DNA from: Pantoea agglomerans
GTDB lineage: Bacteria; Pseudomonadota; Gammaproteobacteria; Enterobacterales; Enterobacteriaceae
Reading direction: 5' to 3'
DNA length: 64,000 nucleotides
Assembly: GCF_020149765.1 (NCBI RefSeq)
Contig: NZ_CP083809.1
Span: forward strand, 62,001 to 126,000
In this document: one piece after another, positions 52,490 to 61,727 of the stretch
Layout of the letters: each line of letters starts with the position of its first letter
Numbering within the stretch: the first letter of the stretch is position 1
Program-made: the position numbers and the translations under genes
Notes under the pieces: generated by a model
What the model was told of the DNA's origin: nothing
The model's database searches: none
The model's input: the letters and a program-made list of their open reading frames with translations, nothing else

Positions 52490-53497
52490 ATGCTTATCCC
52501 GCAACCCTATCTGCTATTTCTCGGCGACGTCACCGATCCGCTGGCCGCTAAAACCGCGCGCGGCATTCAGGTGTGGCGACCCGAACAGTGCGTCGGCGAA
52601 ATTCGCCTGCCCGGCTGTACCGTGACCCTGGGACTTGAAGAGCTGGACATCGCGGCGGCGAAGGCGCGCGGCGCCAAAACGCTGGTGCTCGGCACCGCCA
52701 ACGCCGGCGGCTATCTGCCGCAGCACTGGCTGGAGAGCATTACCACCGCCATTAAAGCAGGGATGAACGTCGCGAGCGGCCTGCATCATCGTCTGGCCGA
52801 CGAACCTGAACTGGTGGCGCTGGCGGAGGCGCACGGCGTCGCGCTGTTCGATATCCGTCATATGCGGCCGAAACTAAACGTGGGCAGCGGCAAAAAGCGC
52901 AGCGGAAAACGCGTGCTGACCGTTGGCACCGACTGCTCGGTCGGCAAAATGTATACCTCGCTGGCGCTGGAAGCCGCCATGCGCGAGCAGGGCATGAAGG
53001 CGGATTTTCGCGCCACCGGACAGACCGGCATCCTGGTGGCGGGCGAAGGCATCGCCATCGACGCGGTTATCGCCGATTTTATCGCCGGCGCGGCGGAGGC
53101 GCTCTCGCCAGCCAACGACGACGATCACTGGGATATCGTCGAGGGGCAAGGCTCGCTGTTCCACCCCTCCTATGCGGGCGTCAGCATGGGATTAATCCAC
53201 GGCGCGCAGCCGCACTGGCTGGTGATGTGCCATGAGATGGGGCGTCCGCATATGCGTCATTTGCCTCATCAGCCGATGGTGGGCCTGGCGGACTGCGTCG
53301 AAGCCAATCTGCGCGCGGCGCAGGTGACCAGCGACAATCCGCAGCTGGCCGGTTTCGCCATCAACACCTCTAACTTCAGCGAACAAGAGGCGCGCGACTA
53401 CTGCGCGCAGCTCAGCGACACCTTTGGCGTGCCCGCAACGGATCCGGTGCGTTTCGGCATTGATGCGATCGCCGCCCTGCTGAAAGAGCGGGGCTGA
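52490..53497 (+). CDS. dgcN: DUF1611/DgcN family protein
   Basis: 335-residue DUF1611 protein with an N-terminal Rossmann-like domain and a C-terminal P-loop-like domain carrying VGTDCSVGKMYTSLAL (phosphate-type loop at residues 146-153) and EGQGSLFHPSYAGVS. Relatives in marine bacteria (DgcN) are reported as D-glutamate N-acetyltransferases acting with DgcA, the neighbour here. The start MLIPQPYLLF is preferred over an upstream ATG because AAAGAGA lies before it. It is the first gene of a tight eight-gene operon. The assignment is by family and context; the exact reaction is not proven. Confidence 0.75.
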   Translation: MLIPQPYLLFLGDVTDPLAAKTARGIQVWRPEQCVGEIRLPGCTVTLGLEELDIAAAKARGAKTLVLGTANAGGYLPQHWLESITTAIKAGMNVASGLHHRLADEPELVALAEAHGVALFDIRHMRPKLNVGSGKKRSGKRVLTVGTDCSVGKMYTSLALEAAMREQGMKADFRATGQTGILVAGEGIAIDAVIADFIAGAAEALSPANDDDHWDIVEGQGSLFHPSYAGVSMGLIHGAQPHWLVMCHEMGRPHMRHLPHQPMVGLADCVEANLRAAQVTSDNPQLAGFAINTSNFSEQEARDYCAQLSDTFGVPATDPVRFGIDAIAALLKERG

Positions 53498-53498
53498 G

Positions 53499-54464
53499 AT
53501 GCGTCGCATGCTGATTGAGGTGTTGACGCTGCCGCTGGCGCGGCCATTCGCCATTGCGCGCGGCACCCGCACCGCCGTGGCGGTGATCCGCGTCGTTCTG
53601 GAGCAGGACGGTTTTATCGGCTGCGGCGAATGCACGCCGACGCCGCGCTATAACGAGTCCGTCGAGAGCGTGCACGCGCAGCTTAACGCGATGAAAGAGG
53701 CGATCGAGGCGGGGCTGAGCCGCCATGCGCTGCAAACGCAGCTTAACGCGGGCGCGGCGCGCAACGCGCTGGACTGCGCGCTGTGGCGGCTGGACGCCGC
53801 GCGGGCGAAGCAAACCCTGTGGCAGCAGGCCGCGCTGAGCGCGCCGCCGTCGGTGGTGACCGCTGAAACCCTCAGCCTCGACAGCGTCGAGAAGATGACC
53901 GACGCGGCGGCGGACGCGGTAGCGCGCGGCGCGCTGCTGCTCAAGATCAAGCTCGACCGCGAGGCGATTGTGGAAAAGGTCGCGGCTGTCCGCGCCGCCG
54001 CGCCTGACGCCACCTTGATCGCCGACGCCAACGAAGCCTGGAGCGGGCTTGATCTGCCGTCGCTGTTTGCCTCACTGCTGCCTTACCGGCTCGCAATGAT
54101 CGAACAGCCGCTGCCGGCGGGCGAGGATGCCGGTTTAGCGGGCATCGCCCATCCCATTCCGCTCTGCGCTGATGAAAGCTGCCACACGCGCGGCGATATC
54201 GCCGCGCTGCGCGATCGCTACGAGATGATCAATATCAAGCTCGACAAGTGCGGCGGCCTGACGGAGGCGCTGGCGATGGCTGACGAGGCGAAAAAGCAGG
54301 GGATGCGGCTGATGGTCGGCTGCATGCTCGGCTCCTCGCTGGCGATGGAGGCGGCGCTGCTGGTTACCCCGCAGGCAGAACATGTCGATCTGGATGGCCC
54401 CATCTGGCTGGCGGCGGACAGTTCGCCCTTCCTTTCCTATTCACAAGGCCGTATCTGGCTGTAA
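53499..54464 (+). CDS. dgcA: Enolase-superfamily epimerase (DgcA / L-Ala-D/L-Glu epimerase type)
   Basis: 321-residue member of the muconate-lactonizing subgroup of the enolase superfamily. The catalytic set is complete: the KxK pair Lys149 and Lys151 (LLKIKLD), metal ligands Asp176 (ADANEAW), Glu202 (IEQPLP) and Asp225 (ADESCHT), and the second base Lys247 (NIKLDKCGG). Candidate activities are epimerisation of L-Ala-D-Glu from murein, or of N-acetyl-D-glutamate (DgcA). The start is 1 bp after the dgcN stop, so translation is coupled. The pairing with dgcN favours the DgcA role. Confidence 0.85.
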   Translation: MRRMLIEVLTLPLARPFAIARGTRTAVAVIRVVLEQDGFIGCGECTPTPRYNESVESVHAQLNAMKEAIEAGLSRHALQTQLNAGAARNALDCALWRLDAARAKQTLWQQAALSAPPSVVTAETLSLDSVEKMTDAAADAVARGALLLKIKLDREAIVEKVAAVRAAAPDATLIADANEAWSGLDLPSLFASLLPYRLAMIEQPLPAGEDAGLAGIAHPIPLCADESCHTRGDIAALRDRYEMINIKLDKCGGLTEALAMADEAKKQGMRLMVGCMLGSSLAMEAALLVTPQAEHVDLDGPIWLAADSSPFLSYSQGRIWL

Positions 54465-54480
54465 CGCATATGGAGCAACG

Positions 54481-56343
54481 ATGACGGACACTTCTCGCCT
54501 GCCTGACGCCGCCAGCGTTGCCGATTCAGCGCGCGCGCCGGTGCTGGCGATAGAGCATCTCAGCGTCAGCTTTCGCGGGCGCAGCGGTTCGCATCAGGCG
54601 CTGCACGATGTCTCTTTCGCCATTCAGCCCGGGGAAATTGTCGCGGTCGTCGGCGAGAGCGGATCGGGAAAATCGGTCACCTCGCTGGCGGTAATGGGGC
54701 TGCTGGCCGCCTCGGCGCGCATCGACGGCGGCGCGATTCGCTTTCGCGACCGCACGGGCGAAACGCGCGATCTCAGCCGGCTCAGCGATGAGCAGCGGCG
54801 CAGGCTGCGCGGACGGGAGATGGCGATGATTTTTCAGGAGCCGATGACCTCGCTCAACCCGGTGCTGCGCGTGGGCGATCAGCTTACCGAAGCGCTGCGC
54901 GACCATCGACTCTGCTCTGGCGCTGAAGCGCAGGCCCGCGCGCGGTCGCTGCTGCGTCAGGTGCGCATCGCCGACGTCGATCGGGTAATGAAAAGCTATC
55001 CGCACGCGCTCTCCGGCGGGATGCGCCAGCGCGTGATGATTGCGCAGGCGCTGGCGTGCGATCCGCAGTTGCTTATTGCGGACGAGCCGACCACCGCGCT
55101 CGACGTCACGGTGCAGGCGCGCATTCTCCATATTCTGCGCGAGCTGCAGCGGGAAAAAGGGATGGCGGTGCTGTTTATCACGCATGATATGGGCGTGGTG
55201 GCGGAAGTCGCGGACCGCGTGGTGGTGATGTATCGCGGCAACGTCGTCGAGCAGGGGCCGGTGGAGGCGATCTTCGCCGCGCCGCAGCATGACTACACCC
55301 GGGCGCTGCTGGCGGCCGTGCCGAAACCTGGCGACATGCGCGAACAGCGCTGGCCGCAGCGTTTTCCGCTGCTGCACAGCGACGCGCCAGAGGAGGAGGC
55401 GCACATCACCGCGCGCTACGAAGAGAAACCGCTGCTCGACGTGCGTGGACTGACCGTACGCTTTCCCGTGCGCAGCGGTATTTTTTCCGCGCTGACGCAC
55501 CGCGTGCATGCGGTCGAACAGATCGACTTCGCCCTCTGGCCGGGAGAAACCCTGGCGATTGTCGGCGAAAGCGGCTGCGGCAAATCGACCACCGGCCGCG
55601 CGCTGATGCGGCTGGTCGACGGCGACGCCGACAGTATTCTCTTCGCCGGCCGCGAAATTGCCAGCCTGAAAGAGGCGCAGTTTCAGCCGCTGCGGCGCGA
55701 AATCCAGATGGTGTTTCAGGACCCCTACGCGTCGCTCAACCCGCGACTGACCGTGGGCTTTACTATCGCCGAGCCGCTGCTGCTGCACGGGCTGGTGCGA
55801 TCGCTCGACGAGGCGACGCCGCAGGTTGAAGCGCTGTTAAAGAGCGTCGGCCTGCTGCCGGAACATGCGCGGCGCTACCCCCATGAGTTCTCTGGCGGAC
55901 AGCGGCAGCGTATCGCTATCGCCCGCGCGATGGCGCTTAAACCCCGCATTATTATTGCCGACGAAGCGGTCTCTGCGCTCGACGTGTCGGTTCAGGCGCA
56001 GGTCATCAACCTGATGATGGATCTGCAGCAGCAGACCGGCGTCGCCTGGATTTTTATCTCGCATGACATGGCGGTGGTGGAGCGCATCGCCAACCGCGTG
56101 GCGGTGATGTATCTCGGACAGATCGTGGAGATTGGGCCGCGGCAGTCGCTCTTTAATCAGCCGCAGCATCCCTACACGCAGCGTCTGCTGGCCTCGGTGC
56201 CGGTGGTCGATCCGCGTCACCGCCCGGAGCGCCGTTTCGACGACGGTGAAATTCCATCCCCAATACGCAGCGTAACAGAGAGAGTGAGTAAACACCGTTA
56301 TCGCCAGGTCGCGCCCGATCACTGGGTGGCCGACGACCGTTAA
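54481..56343 (+). CDS. Peptide ABC transporter ATPase (fused DppD-DppF type)
   Basis: 620-residue protein with two complete ATPase domains, as in GsiA. Walker A motifs are GESGSGKS (58-65) and GESGCGKS (362-369), the ABC signatures LSGGMRQR and FSGGQRQR, and each half has an oligopeptide-type C-terminal extension (PQHDYTRALLAAVP, PQHPYTQRLLASVP). It energises import through the two permeases encoded downstream. The start MTDTSRLPDA has GGAG upstream. Confidence 0.93.
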   Translation: MTDTSRLPDAASVADSARAPVLAIEHLSVSFRGRSGSHQALHDVSFAIQPGEIVAVVGESGSGKSVTSLAVMGLLAASARIDGGAIRFRDRTGETRDLSRLSDEQRRRLRGREMAMIFQEPMTSLNPVLRVGDQLTEALRDHRLCSGAEAQARARSLLRQVRIADVDRVMKSYPHALSGGMRQRVMIAQALACDPQLLIADEPTTALDVTVQARILHILRELQREKGMAVLFITHDMGVVAEVADRVVVMYRGNVVEQGPVEAIFAAPQHDYTRALLAAVPKPGDMREQRWPQRFPLLHSDAPEEEAHITARYEEKPLLDVRGLTVRFPVRSGIFSALTHRVHAVEQIDFALWPGETLAIVGESGCGKSTTGRALMRLVDGDADSILFAGREIASLKEAQFQPLRREIQMVFQDPYASLNPRLTVGFTIAEPLLLHGLVRSLDEATPQVEALLKSVGLLPEHARRYPHEFSGGQRQRIAIARAMALKPRIIIADEAVSALDVSVQAQVINLMMDLQQQTGVAWIFISHDMAVVERIANRVAVMYLGQIVEIGPRQSLFNQPQHPYTQRLLASVPVVDPRHRPERRFDDGEIPSPIRSVTERVSKHRYRQVAPDHWVADDR

Positions 56344-56375
56344 TTGCGCCTATTTATTGCCACCAGGAGCCTTTT

Positions 56376-57917
56376 ATGAAGCCATTTTTTCGCCGTACCT
56401 CTGTTGCCCTCGGTTTAACACTCACGCTGGCCGGCGTCGCGCAGGCGCAGGATCTGCGTATCTCAATGTACGCCGATATTACCGGCCTCGACCCGCATGA
56501 TACCTCCGATAACATCAGTTATTCGGTGCAGAGCGGGATATTTGAACGACTGTTTCAGTTCGATGCCAAAATGACCCTGATGCCCTGGCTGGCGACGGGT
56601 TATACCAGCAACGACGATGCCACGCAGTTTACGCTGACCCTGCGCGACGGCGTGACCTTTCAGGATGGCACGCCGTTTAACGCTGACGCGGTAAAGGCTA
56701 ACCTCGACCGGCTCGCCGACCAGAAAAAGGGGCTGAAGCGCAACAGTCTTTACCGCATGATCAAAAGCGTTACGGTGCTGGCACCCAATAAAGTGCAAAT
56801 CGACCTGAGCGAATCGTTCGGCGCCTTTATCAACACCCTGGCGCACCCGTCGGCGGTGATGTGGAGCCCGACGGTGCTGAAAGCCTTTCCCGACGAGGCG
56901 CAGCTGCGTCTGCATCCGGTCGGCACCGGGCCTTTTACCTTTGTGGAGTGGCAGCCCGGCAAGGCGGTGACGCTGACGAAATTCAACGGCTACTGGAATA
57001 AAGGCTGGCCGAAGGTGGATCGCGTGATCTTCTCGCCCAGCCCGGAAGACGCTACGCGCGTCGCGGCGCTGAAGTCGGGCCAGGTAGATGCGATCTATCC
57101 GCTGCCGTCCGATCTTATCGGCGCGGTGCAGAGCGACAGCCGGCTGGCGATCCAGCGCGATCCCAGCATCTATCTCTACTATATGGCGATCAATACCCAG
57201 CATAAGCCGCTGGCGGATACGCGCGTGCGACAGGCGATCAACTATGCCATTAACCGCGAGCTATGGCTGAAGGTGGGCTTTGCCGGTATGGGCACCCCTG
57301 CGACCTCGGCGATCCCGGGCGGGGTGCAGTTCTATCAGAAACAGAGCGCGCCGAACTATCGCTACGCGCCGGAAGAGGCGAAAGCCCTGCTCGCGGCGGC
57401 GGGCTACCCGAACGGTCTCGATCTCAAGCTCTGGTGTACCAACGCCACCGCCAGCGTTCGCGCCGCGCAGTTTCTTAAGGCGCAGCTCGCCACCGTTGGC
57501 ATCCGCGTTACCGTCACGCCGATGGACTCCGGCACGCGCAACGCCAGACTCTGGGGTGTAAAGGATCCAAAACAGGCCGAGTACGATCTCTACTACGGCG
57601 GCTGGTCTACCTCGACGGGCGATGCCGACTGGGCGCTGCGTCCGCTGTTCGCCACCGAATCCTGGGTGCCGACCTCCTACAACGTCTCCTACTACAGCAA
57701 CCCGGCGGTGGATAAGGCGATCGCCGGCGGGCTGGCGACGGCTGAACCGGCGAAGCGCGCAGCAGCCTACGCCGACGCGCAGAGTCTGCTGTGGAAAGAT
57801 GCGCCTGTCGCCTTTCTCGGCACGCCAGATAACCTGGTCGGCAAAACGCAGAAGCTGAGCGGCGTGTCGATGCTGCCGGACGGCAATCTGCTCTTTAATC
57901 AGGCGGTCTTTAAATAA
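56376..57917 (+). CDS. Peptide ABC transporter substrate-binding protein
   Basis: 513-residue family 5 solute-binding protein. The signal peptide (basic start KPFFRRTSV, hydrophobic core, cleavage after AQA near residue 24) sends it to the periplasm; no lipobox cysteine is present. The mature part resembles DppA/GsiB binding proteins (GVTFQDGTPFNADAVKANLDR). It would capture the imported peptides. Glutathione is the GsiB ligand in E. coli, but the enzymes encoded around it suggest D-residue peptides here. Confidence 0.92.
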   Translation: MKPFFRRTSVALGLTLTLAGVAQAQDLRISMYADITGLDPHDTSDNISYSVQSGIFERLFQFDAKMTLMPWLATGYTSNDDATQFTLTLRDGVTFQDGTPFNADAVKANLDRLADQKKGLKRNSLYRMIKSVTVLAPNKVQIDLSESFGAFINTLAHPSAVMWSPTVLKAFPDEAQLRLHPVGTGPFTFVEWQPGKAVTLTKFNGYWNKGWPKVDRVIFSPSPEDATRVAALKSGQVDAIYPLPSDLIGAVQSDSRLAIQRDPSIYLYYMAINTQHKPLADTRVRQAINYAINRELWLKVGFAGMGTPATSAIPGGVQFYQKQSAPNYRYAPEEAKALLAAAGYPNGLDLKLWCTNATASVRAAQFLKAQLATVGIRVTVTPMDSGTRNARLWGVKDPKQAEYDLYYGGWSTSTGDADWALRPLFATESWVPTSYNVSYYSNPAVDKAIAGGLATAEPAKRAAAYADAQSLLWKDAPVAFLGTPDNLVGKTQKLSGVSMLPDGNLLFNQAVFK

Positions 57918-57947
57918 CGCCCAACGGCACTGTAAAAAAGGAAGGTT

Positions 57948-58880
57948 ATGTTCGCATACATCCTGCGTCGACTGCTGGAGATGATTCCGGTGCTGCTGGT
58001 AGTTTCGCTGCTGGTCTTTGGCTTTATTAAGCTGCTGCCTGGCGATCCGGCACGGATCTACGCCGGGCCTGACGCGCCGATCGAGGCGGTTGAGGCGGCG
58101 CGTCAGCATCTCGGCCTGAACGATCCGCTGCCGCAGCAGTACGTTAACTGGCTGGGCGGCATCCTGCGCGGCGACCTGGGGGTCACCTACCGCACCCAGC
58201 AGCCGGTGCTGGAGCTGATTCAAAAGAGCTTTATGCCGACGCTGTGGCTGGCGCTGGCGGGATTCGCCTGGTCGGTGGCGCTCGGCCTGGCGCTGGGCGT
58301 GACGGCGGCGCTGCGACGCGGCGGCTGGCTGGACTGGGCGCTGATGAGCGCCGCGGTCGGCGGCATTTCAATGCCGGCGTTCTGGCTCGGTCTGCTGCTG
58401 ATCCAGTTCGTCGCCATGCCGTTCGGCTTCTTCTCGGTCAGCGGCTTCAACCAGCCTGCCGATATTATCCTGCCCGCCATTACGCTCGGCTCGTCGGTTG
58501 CGGCCGTTATGGCGCGCTTTACCCGCTCGGCGTTTCTTGAGGTGGCGCAGGAAGATTATGTGCGCACCGCTCGCGCCAAAGGACTGCGCGCGGCGCGCGT
58601 GACCTGGAAACATGTGATGCGCAACGCGCTTATCCCGGTGATCACCATGCTGGGCCTGCAGTTCGGGTTTCTGCTCGGCGGGTCAATCGTGGTGGAGAGC
58701 GTGTTCAACTGGCCCGGCCTGGGCTGGCTGCTGATCGAATCGATCAAGGCGCAGGACCAGCCGGTCATTCAGGCGCTGGTGATGCTGTTCGTGTTTGAAT
58801 TTATCGTTATCAACCTGCTGGTGGATCTGCTCTATGCGGTGGTTAATCCGGCAATTCGTCTCAGTCAGGGGGCCAAATGA
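57948..58880 (+). CDS. Peptide ABC transporter permease 1 (DppB/GsiC type)
   Basis: 310-residue inner-membrane permease with six predicted helices. The N-terminal AYILRRLLEMIPVLLVVS and the cytoplasmic EAA loop (EVAQEDYVRTARAKGLRAAR) that contacts the ATPase are clear. It overlaps the next permease gene by 4 nt (ATGA). Confidence 0.94.
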   Translation: MFAYILRRLLEMIPVLLVVSLLVFGFIKLLPGDPARIYAGPDAPIEAVEAARQHLGLNDPLPQQYVNWLGGILRGDLGVTYRTQQPVLELIQKSFMPTLWLALAGFAWSVALGLALGVTAALRRGGWLDWALMSAAVGGISMPAFWLGLLLIQFVAMPFGFFSVSGFNQPADIILPAITLGSSVAAVMARFTRSAFLEVAQEDYVRTARAKGLRAARVTWKHVMRNALIPVITMLGLQFGFLLGGSIVVESVFNWPGLGWLLIESIKAQDQPVIQALVMLFVFEFIVINLLVDLLYAVVNPAIRLSQGAK

Positions 58881-59761
58881 GCCAGCAGACGCTAACCACC
58901 GTCGACAGCGACGCGATCCGCTCGCCGTGGCGCGACTTTCTGCACGCTTTTGCGCGCAATCCGCTGGCGCTGGCGTCGGGCAGTTTCGTGCTGTTGCTGG
59001 TGCTGGTTGCGCTTTTCGCCCCCTGGCTGGCGCCCTGGAATCCCATGGAGCCAGACTGGACGGCGCTCTCCATGCCGCCGTCAGGGACGCACTGGATGGG
59101 CACGGACGAGCTTGGGCGCGATGTTCTGAGCCGCATTATCTACGGCGCACGTATTTCCCTCTACGTCGGTGTGGTATCGGTGACGCTCGGCATGCTGGCG
59201 GGCATCGTGCTTGGCCTGCTGGCGGGCTACTATGGGCGCTGGGTCGATATGCTGATTATGCGCGGCTCCGACGTGCTCTTCGCCTTTCCCGGCATGCTGC
59301 TGGCGATTGCGGTGGTGGCGATACTGGGGCCCGGCCTCAACAACGTGATTATCGCGGTGGCGGTATTCAGCGTGCCGGTCTTTGCGCGCATCGTACGCGC
59401 CTCGACGCTGTCGCTAAAGCAGGCCGCTTATGTTGAAGCGGTGCGCTGTGCGGGCGCGCCGGATCGGGTGATTCTGCTGCGTCATATTCTTCCCGGCACG
59501 CTGCCGAACGTGATCGTTTACTTCACCATGCGCATCGGCACCAGCATCCTTACCGCCGCCGGGCTGAGCTTTATCGGCCTCGGCCCGGAGCCTGACGTGC
59601 CGGAATGGGGCAATATTCTTGCCATGAGCCGCAGCATGATGATGGCGGGGCTGTGGCACGTTAGCGTCTTTCCCGGCCTGGCGATTTTTATGACGGTGCT
59701 GGCGTTCAACCTGCTGGGCGATGCGCTACGCGATACGCTGGATCCTAAACTAAAGAGCTAA
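58877..59761 (+). CDS. Peptide ABC transporter permease 2 (DppC/GsiD type)
   Basis: 294-residue partner permease. A cytoplasmic N-terminus precedes the first helix (residues 33-53), followed by the family segment HWMGTDELGRDVLSRIIYG and the EAA loop (LKQAAYVEAVRCAGAPDR). Coupled to the preceding permease by an ATGA overlap; the peptidase gene starts 2 bp after its stop. Confidence 0.94.
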   Translation: MSQQTLTTVDSDAIRSPWRDFLHAFARNPLALASGSFVLLLVLVALFAPWLAPWNPMEPDWTALSMPPSGTHWMGTDELGRDVLSRIIYGARISLYVGVVSVTLGMLAGIVLGLLAGYYGRWVDMLIMRGSDVLFAFPGMLLAIAVVAILGPGLNNVIIAVAVFSVPVFARIVRASTLSLKQAAYVEAVRCAGAPDRVILLRHILPGTLPNVIVYFTMRIGTSILTAAGLSFIGLGPEPDVPEWGNILAMSRSMMMAGLWHVSVFPGLAIFMTVLAFNLLGDALRDTLDPKLKS

Positions 59762-59763
59762 AG

Positions 59764-60816
59764 ATGGACTTTCACCAACAACAATGCGACCTGCTGCTGC
59801 AGCGCTGGCGCGCCACGCGCCGCCTTGGTCTGCCGCGCGGCGTCTGCGGGCCGACCAACCGCATCAGCGACGTGCCCGGCGTGCGCGTGGGCCACTACAC
59901 GCTGGACCGCGACGAGCTGCAAACCGGCGTGACGGCAGTTGTGCCGCCAGGGGAGAATCTTTTCATCCGGCCATTGCCGTGCGGTGCGGCGGTGTTTAAC
60001 GGCTTCGCCAAGCCGGTCGGGCTGGTGCAGGTCGCCGAGCTGGGCGTGCTGCAGACCCCGATTCTGCTCAGCAACACGCTGGCGATCGGCACGCTGTTCA
60101 ACACGCTGGCGCGCGCGGCGATTGGCGCCAACCCCGAGCTGGGACGGGCGCTGCCCACGGTCAATCCGCTGGCGCTGGAGTGCAACGACGGCTGGCTCAA
60201 CGATATTCAGGCGATGGCGGTGACCGAAGCGATGGCGCAGGCCGCCCTCGACGCCGCCGACGCCGACTTCGCGCGCGGCAGCGTTGGCGCAGGGCGCGGC
60301 ATGAGCTGCTTCAGCCTGAAAGGCGGCATCGGCAGCGCCTCGCGCCGCATTGATGCCCTTAACGCCACGCTTGGCGTGCTGGTGCTGGCGAACTTCGGCG
60401 TGCTGGAGGCGCTGACGCTGGATGGCGTGCGCATTGGCGAGCGGATCGCGCCGCTGCTGCCGTCGCTGACGCCGCAGCGCGACGCCGGCTCTGTCATTAT
60501 TATCCTCGCGACTGACGCGCCGCTCGACGCCCGCCAGCTGACGCGCATAGCGAAGCGCGCCGGTGCTGGCCTGGGGCGGTCTGGCAGCTACTGGGGACAC
60601 GGATCCGGCGATATCGCGGTGGCGTTCTCTACGCAGCCCGCGCCGCAGCCGCCGCAGGATGCCGCGCTGGAGCCGATGCTGTCGGCGGCGGCCGACGCCA
60701 CCGAACATGCGGTGCTGGACGCGCTGCTTAGCGCCCGGCCCGTCACCGGCTTTCGCGGCCACCACCGTCCGGCGCTCAGCGACGTGCTCGACCGCCTTGC
60801 AGGAGTCACAGAGTGA
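59764..60816 (+). CDS. P1 family aminopeptidase (DmpA type)
   Basis: 350-residue Ntn-hydrolase-like enzyme related to Ochrobactrum DmpA (L-aminopeptidase, D-amidase/esterase). Such enzymes cut themselves before a serine that becomes the N-terminal nucleophile; here the Gly242-Ser243 bond in RDAGSVIIILATDAP fits. The oxyanion region VNPLALECNDGWLND and GSVGAGRGM are also present. No signal peptide, so it acts on imported peptides in the cytoplasm. It ends in a GTGA overlap with the next gene. Confidence 0.9.
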   Translation: MDFHQQQCDLLLQRWRATRRLGLPRGVCGPTNRISDVPGVRVGHYTLDRDELQTGVTAVVPPGENLFIRPLPCGAAVFNGFAKPVGLVQVAELGVLQTPILLSNTLAIGTLFNTLARAAIGANPELGRALPTVNPLALECNDGWLNDIQAMAVTEAMAQAALDAADADFARGSVGAGRGMSCFSLKGGIGSASRRIDALNATLGVLVLANFGVLEALTLDGVRIGERIAPLLPSLTPQRDAGSVIIILATDAPLDARQLTRIAKRAGAGLGRSGSYWGHGSGDIAVAFSTQPAPQPPQDAALEPMLSAAADATEHAVLDALLSARPVTGFRGHHRPALSDVLDRLAGVTE

Positions 60817-61634
60817 AGATCTTTATCTCAGCCGATATTGAAGGCGTCGCGGGCGTGATGCGCCCGGAGCAGTGCGCACCCGGCCACGCCGAATGGCAGC
60901 TGGCGCGCGCCTTAATGGAGCAGGAGGTGAACGCCGCCATCGACGGCGCTTTCGCCGCGGGCGCCACCGAGGTGGTGGTCGCCGACAGCCATGCGCAGAT
61001 GACCAACCTGCGCGCCGAGCAGATGGATGCGCGCGCCAGGCTGGTGCAGGGCAAACCGCGCGCGCTCTCGATGGTCGAGGGGCTGGAACAGCAGCGCTTC
61101 GATGGCCTGATGCTGATCGGCTATCACAGCGCGGCGGGAGAGGCGGGCGTGCTGGCGCACACCATCAACGGACGCGCCTTTTGGCGCATCCTGATCAACG
61201 ATCGCGTGGCAGGGGAAAGCGACATCTACGCGGCGGCGGCGGCGGAGCAGGGCACGCCGCTGTGGCTGGTAAGCGGAGACAACTGCCTGCAGCAGTGGAT
61301 CGGCGAACGCCACCCCGACGCGGAATATGTTTGCGTAAAGCGCGCAATTTCTCACACCTGCGCCGAATCGCTTAGTCCGCAGGCGGCGCGCGAGCGTATC
61401 CGGGAAGCGGCGGCGCGCGCGGTTTCGCGCGCTTCTGGCGCGTGCGAAACCTCTCTGAGCGCGCCCTATCGGCTGAGGCTACAGGCGAGCAAACCGGTGC
61501 TGGCGGATCTTTTCTGCCTGATCCCCGGCGTCGCGCGCCTCGATGCCGTCACGGTCGGCTACCAGGCGGAGCGTATGGCGACGCTGGTCAGCCTGCTCAG
61601 CGCCTTCTCTTATCTGGCGTCGACACAAAATTAA
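60813..61634 (+). CDS. M55 family D-aminopeptidase (Bacillus DppA type)
   Basis: 273-residue zinc peptidase of the family of Bacillus subtilis DppA, which removes D-residues such as D-Ala from peptides. Metal ligands and catalytic residues are visible: Asp8 and Glu10 (SADIEGVAG), His60 (ADSHAQM), His105 (GYHSAAG), His116 and Glu135 (VAGESD). It starts with GTG and overlaps the preceding stop by 4 nt. It is unrelated to the E. coli binding protein also called DppA. Last gene of the tight operon. Confidence 0.92.
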   Translation: MKIFISADIEGVAGVMRPEQCAPGHAEWQLARALMEQEVNAAIDGAFAAGATEVVVADSHAQMTNLRAEQMDARARLVQGKPRALSMVEGLEQQRFDGLMLIGYHSAAGEAGVLAHTINGRAFWRILINDRVAGESDIYAAAAAEQGTPLWLVSGDNCLQQWIGERHPDAEYVCVKRAISHTCAESLSPQAARERIREAAARAVSRASGACETSLSAPYRLRLQASKPVLADLFCLIPGVARLDAVTVGYQAERMATLVSLLSAFSYLASTQN

Positions 61635-61727
61635 ACCTTATGTCATCGGATGAGCGGAAGTTCGTACGATTTTTATCTCATCTTTTGTTAACCTGCGCGC
61701 GAATTTATCGATAACAACGAGGCAGTA

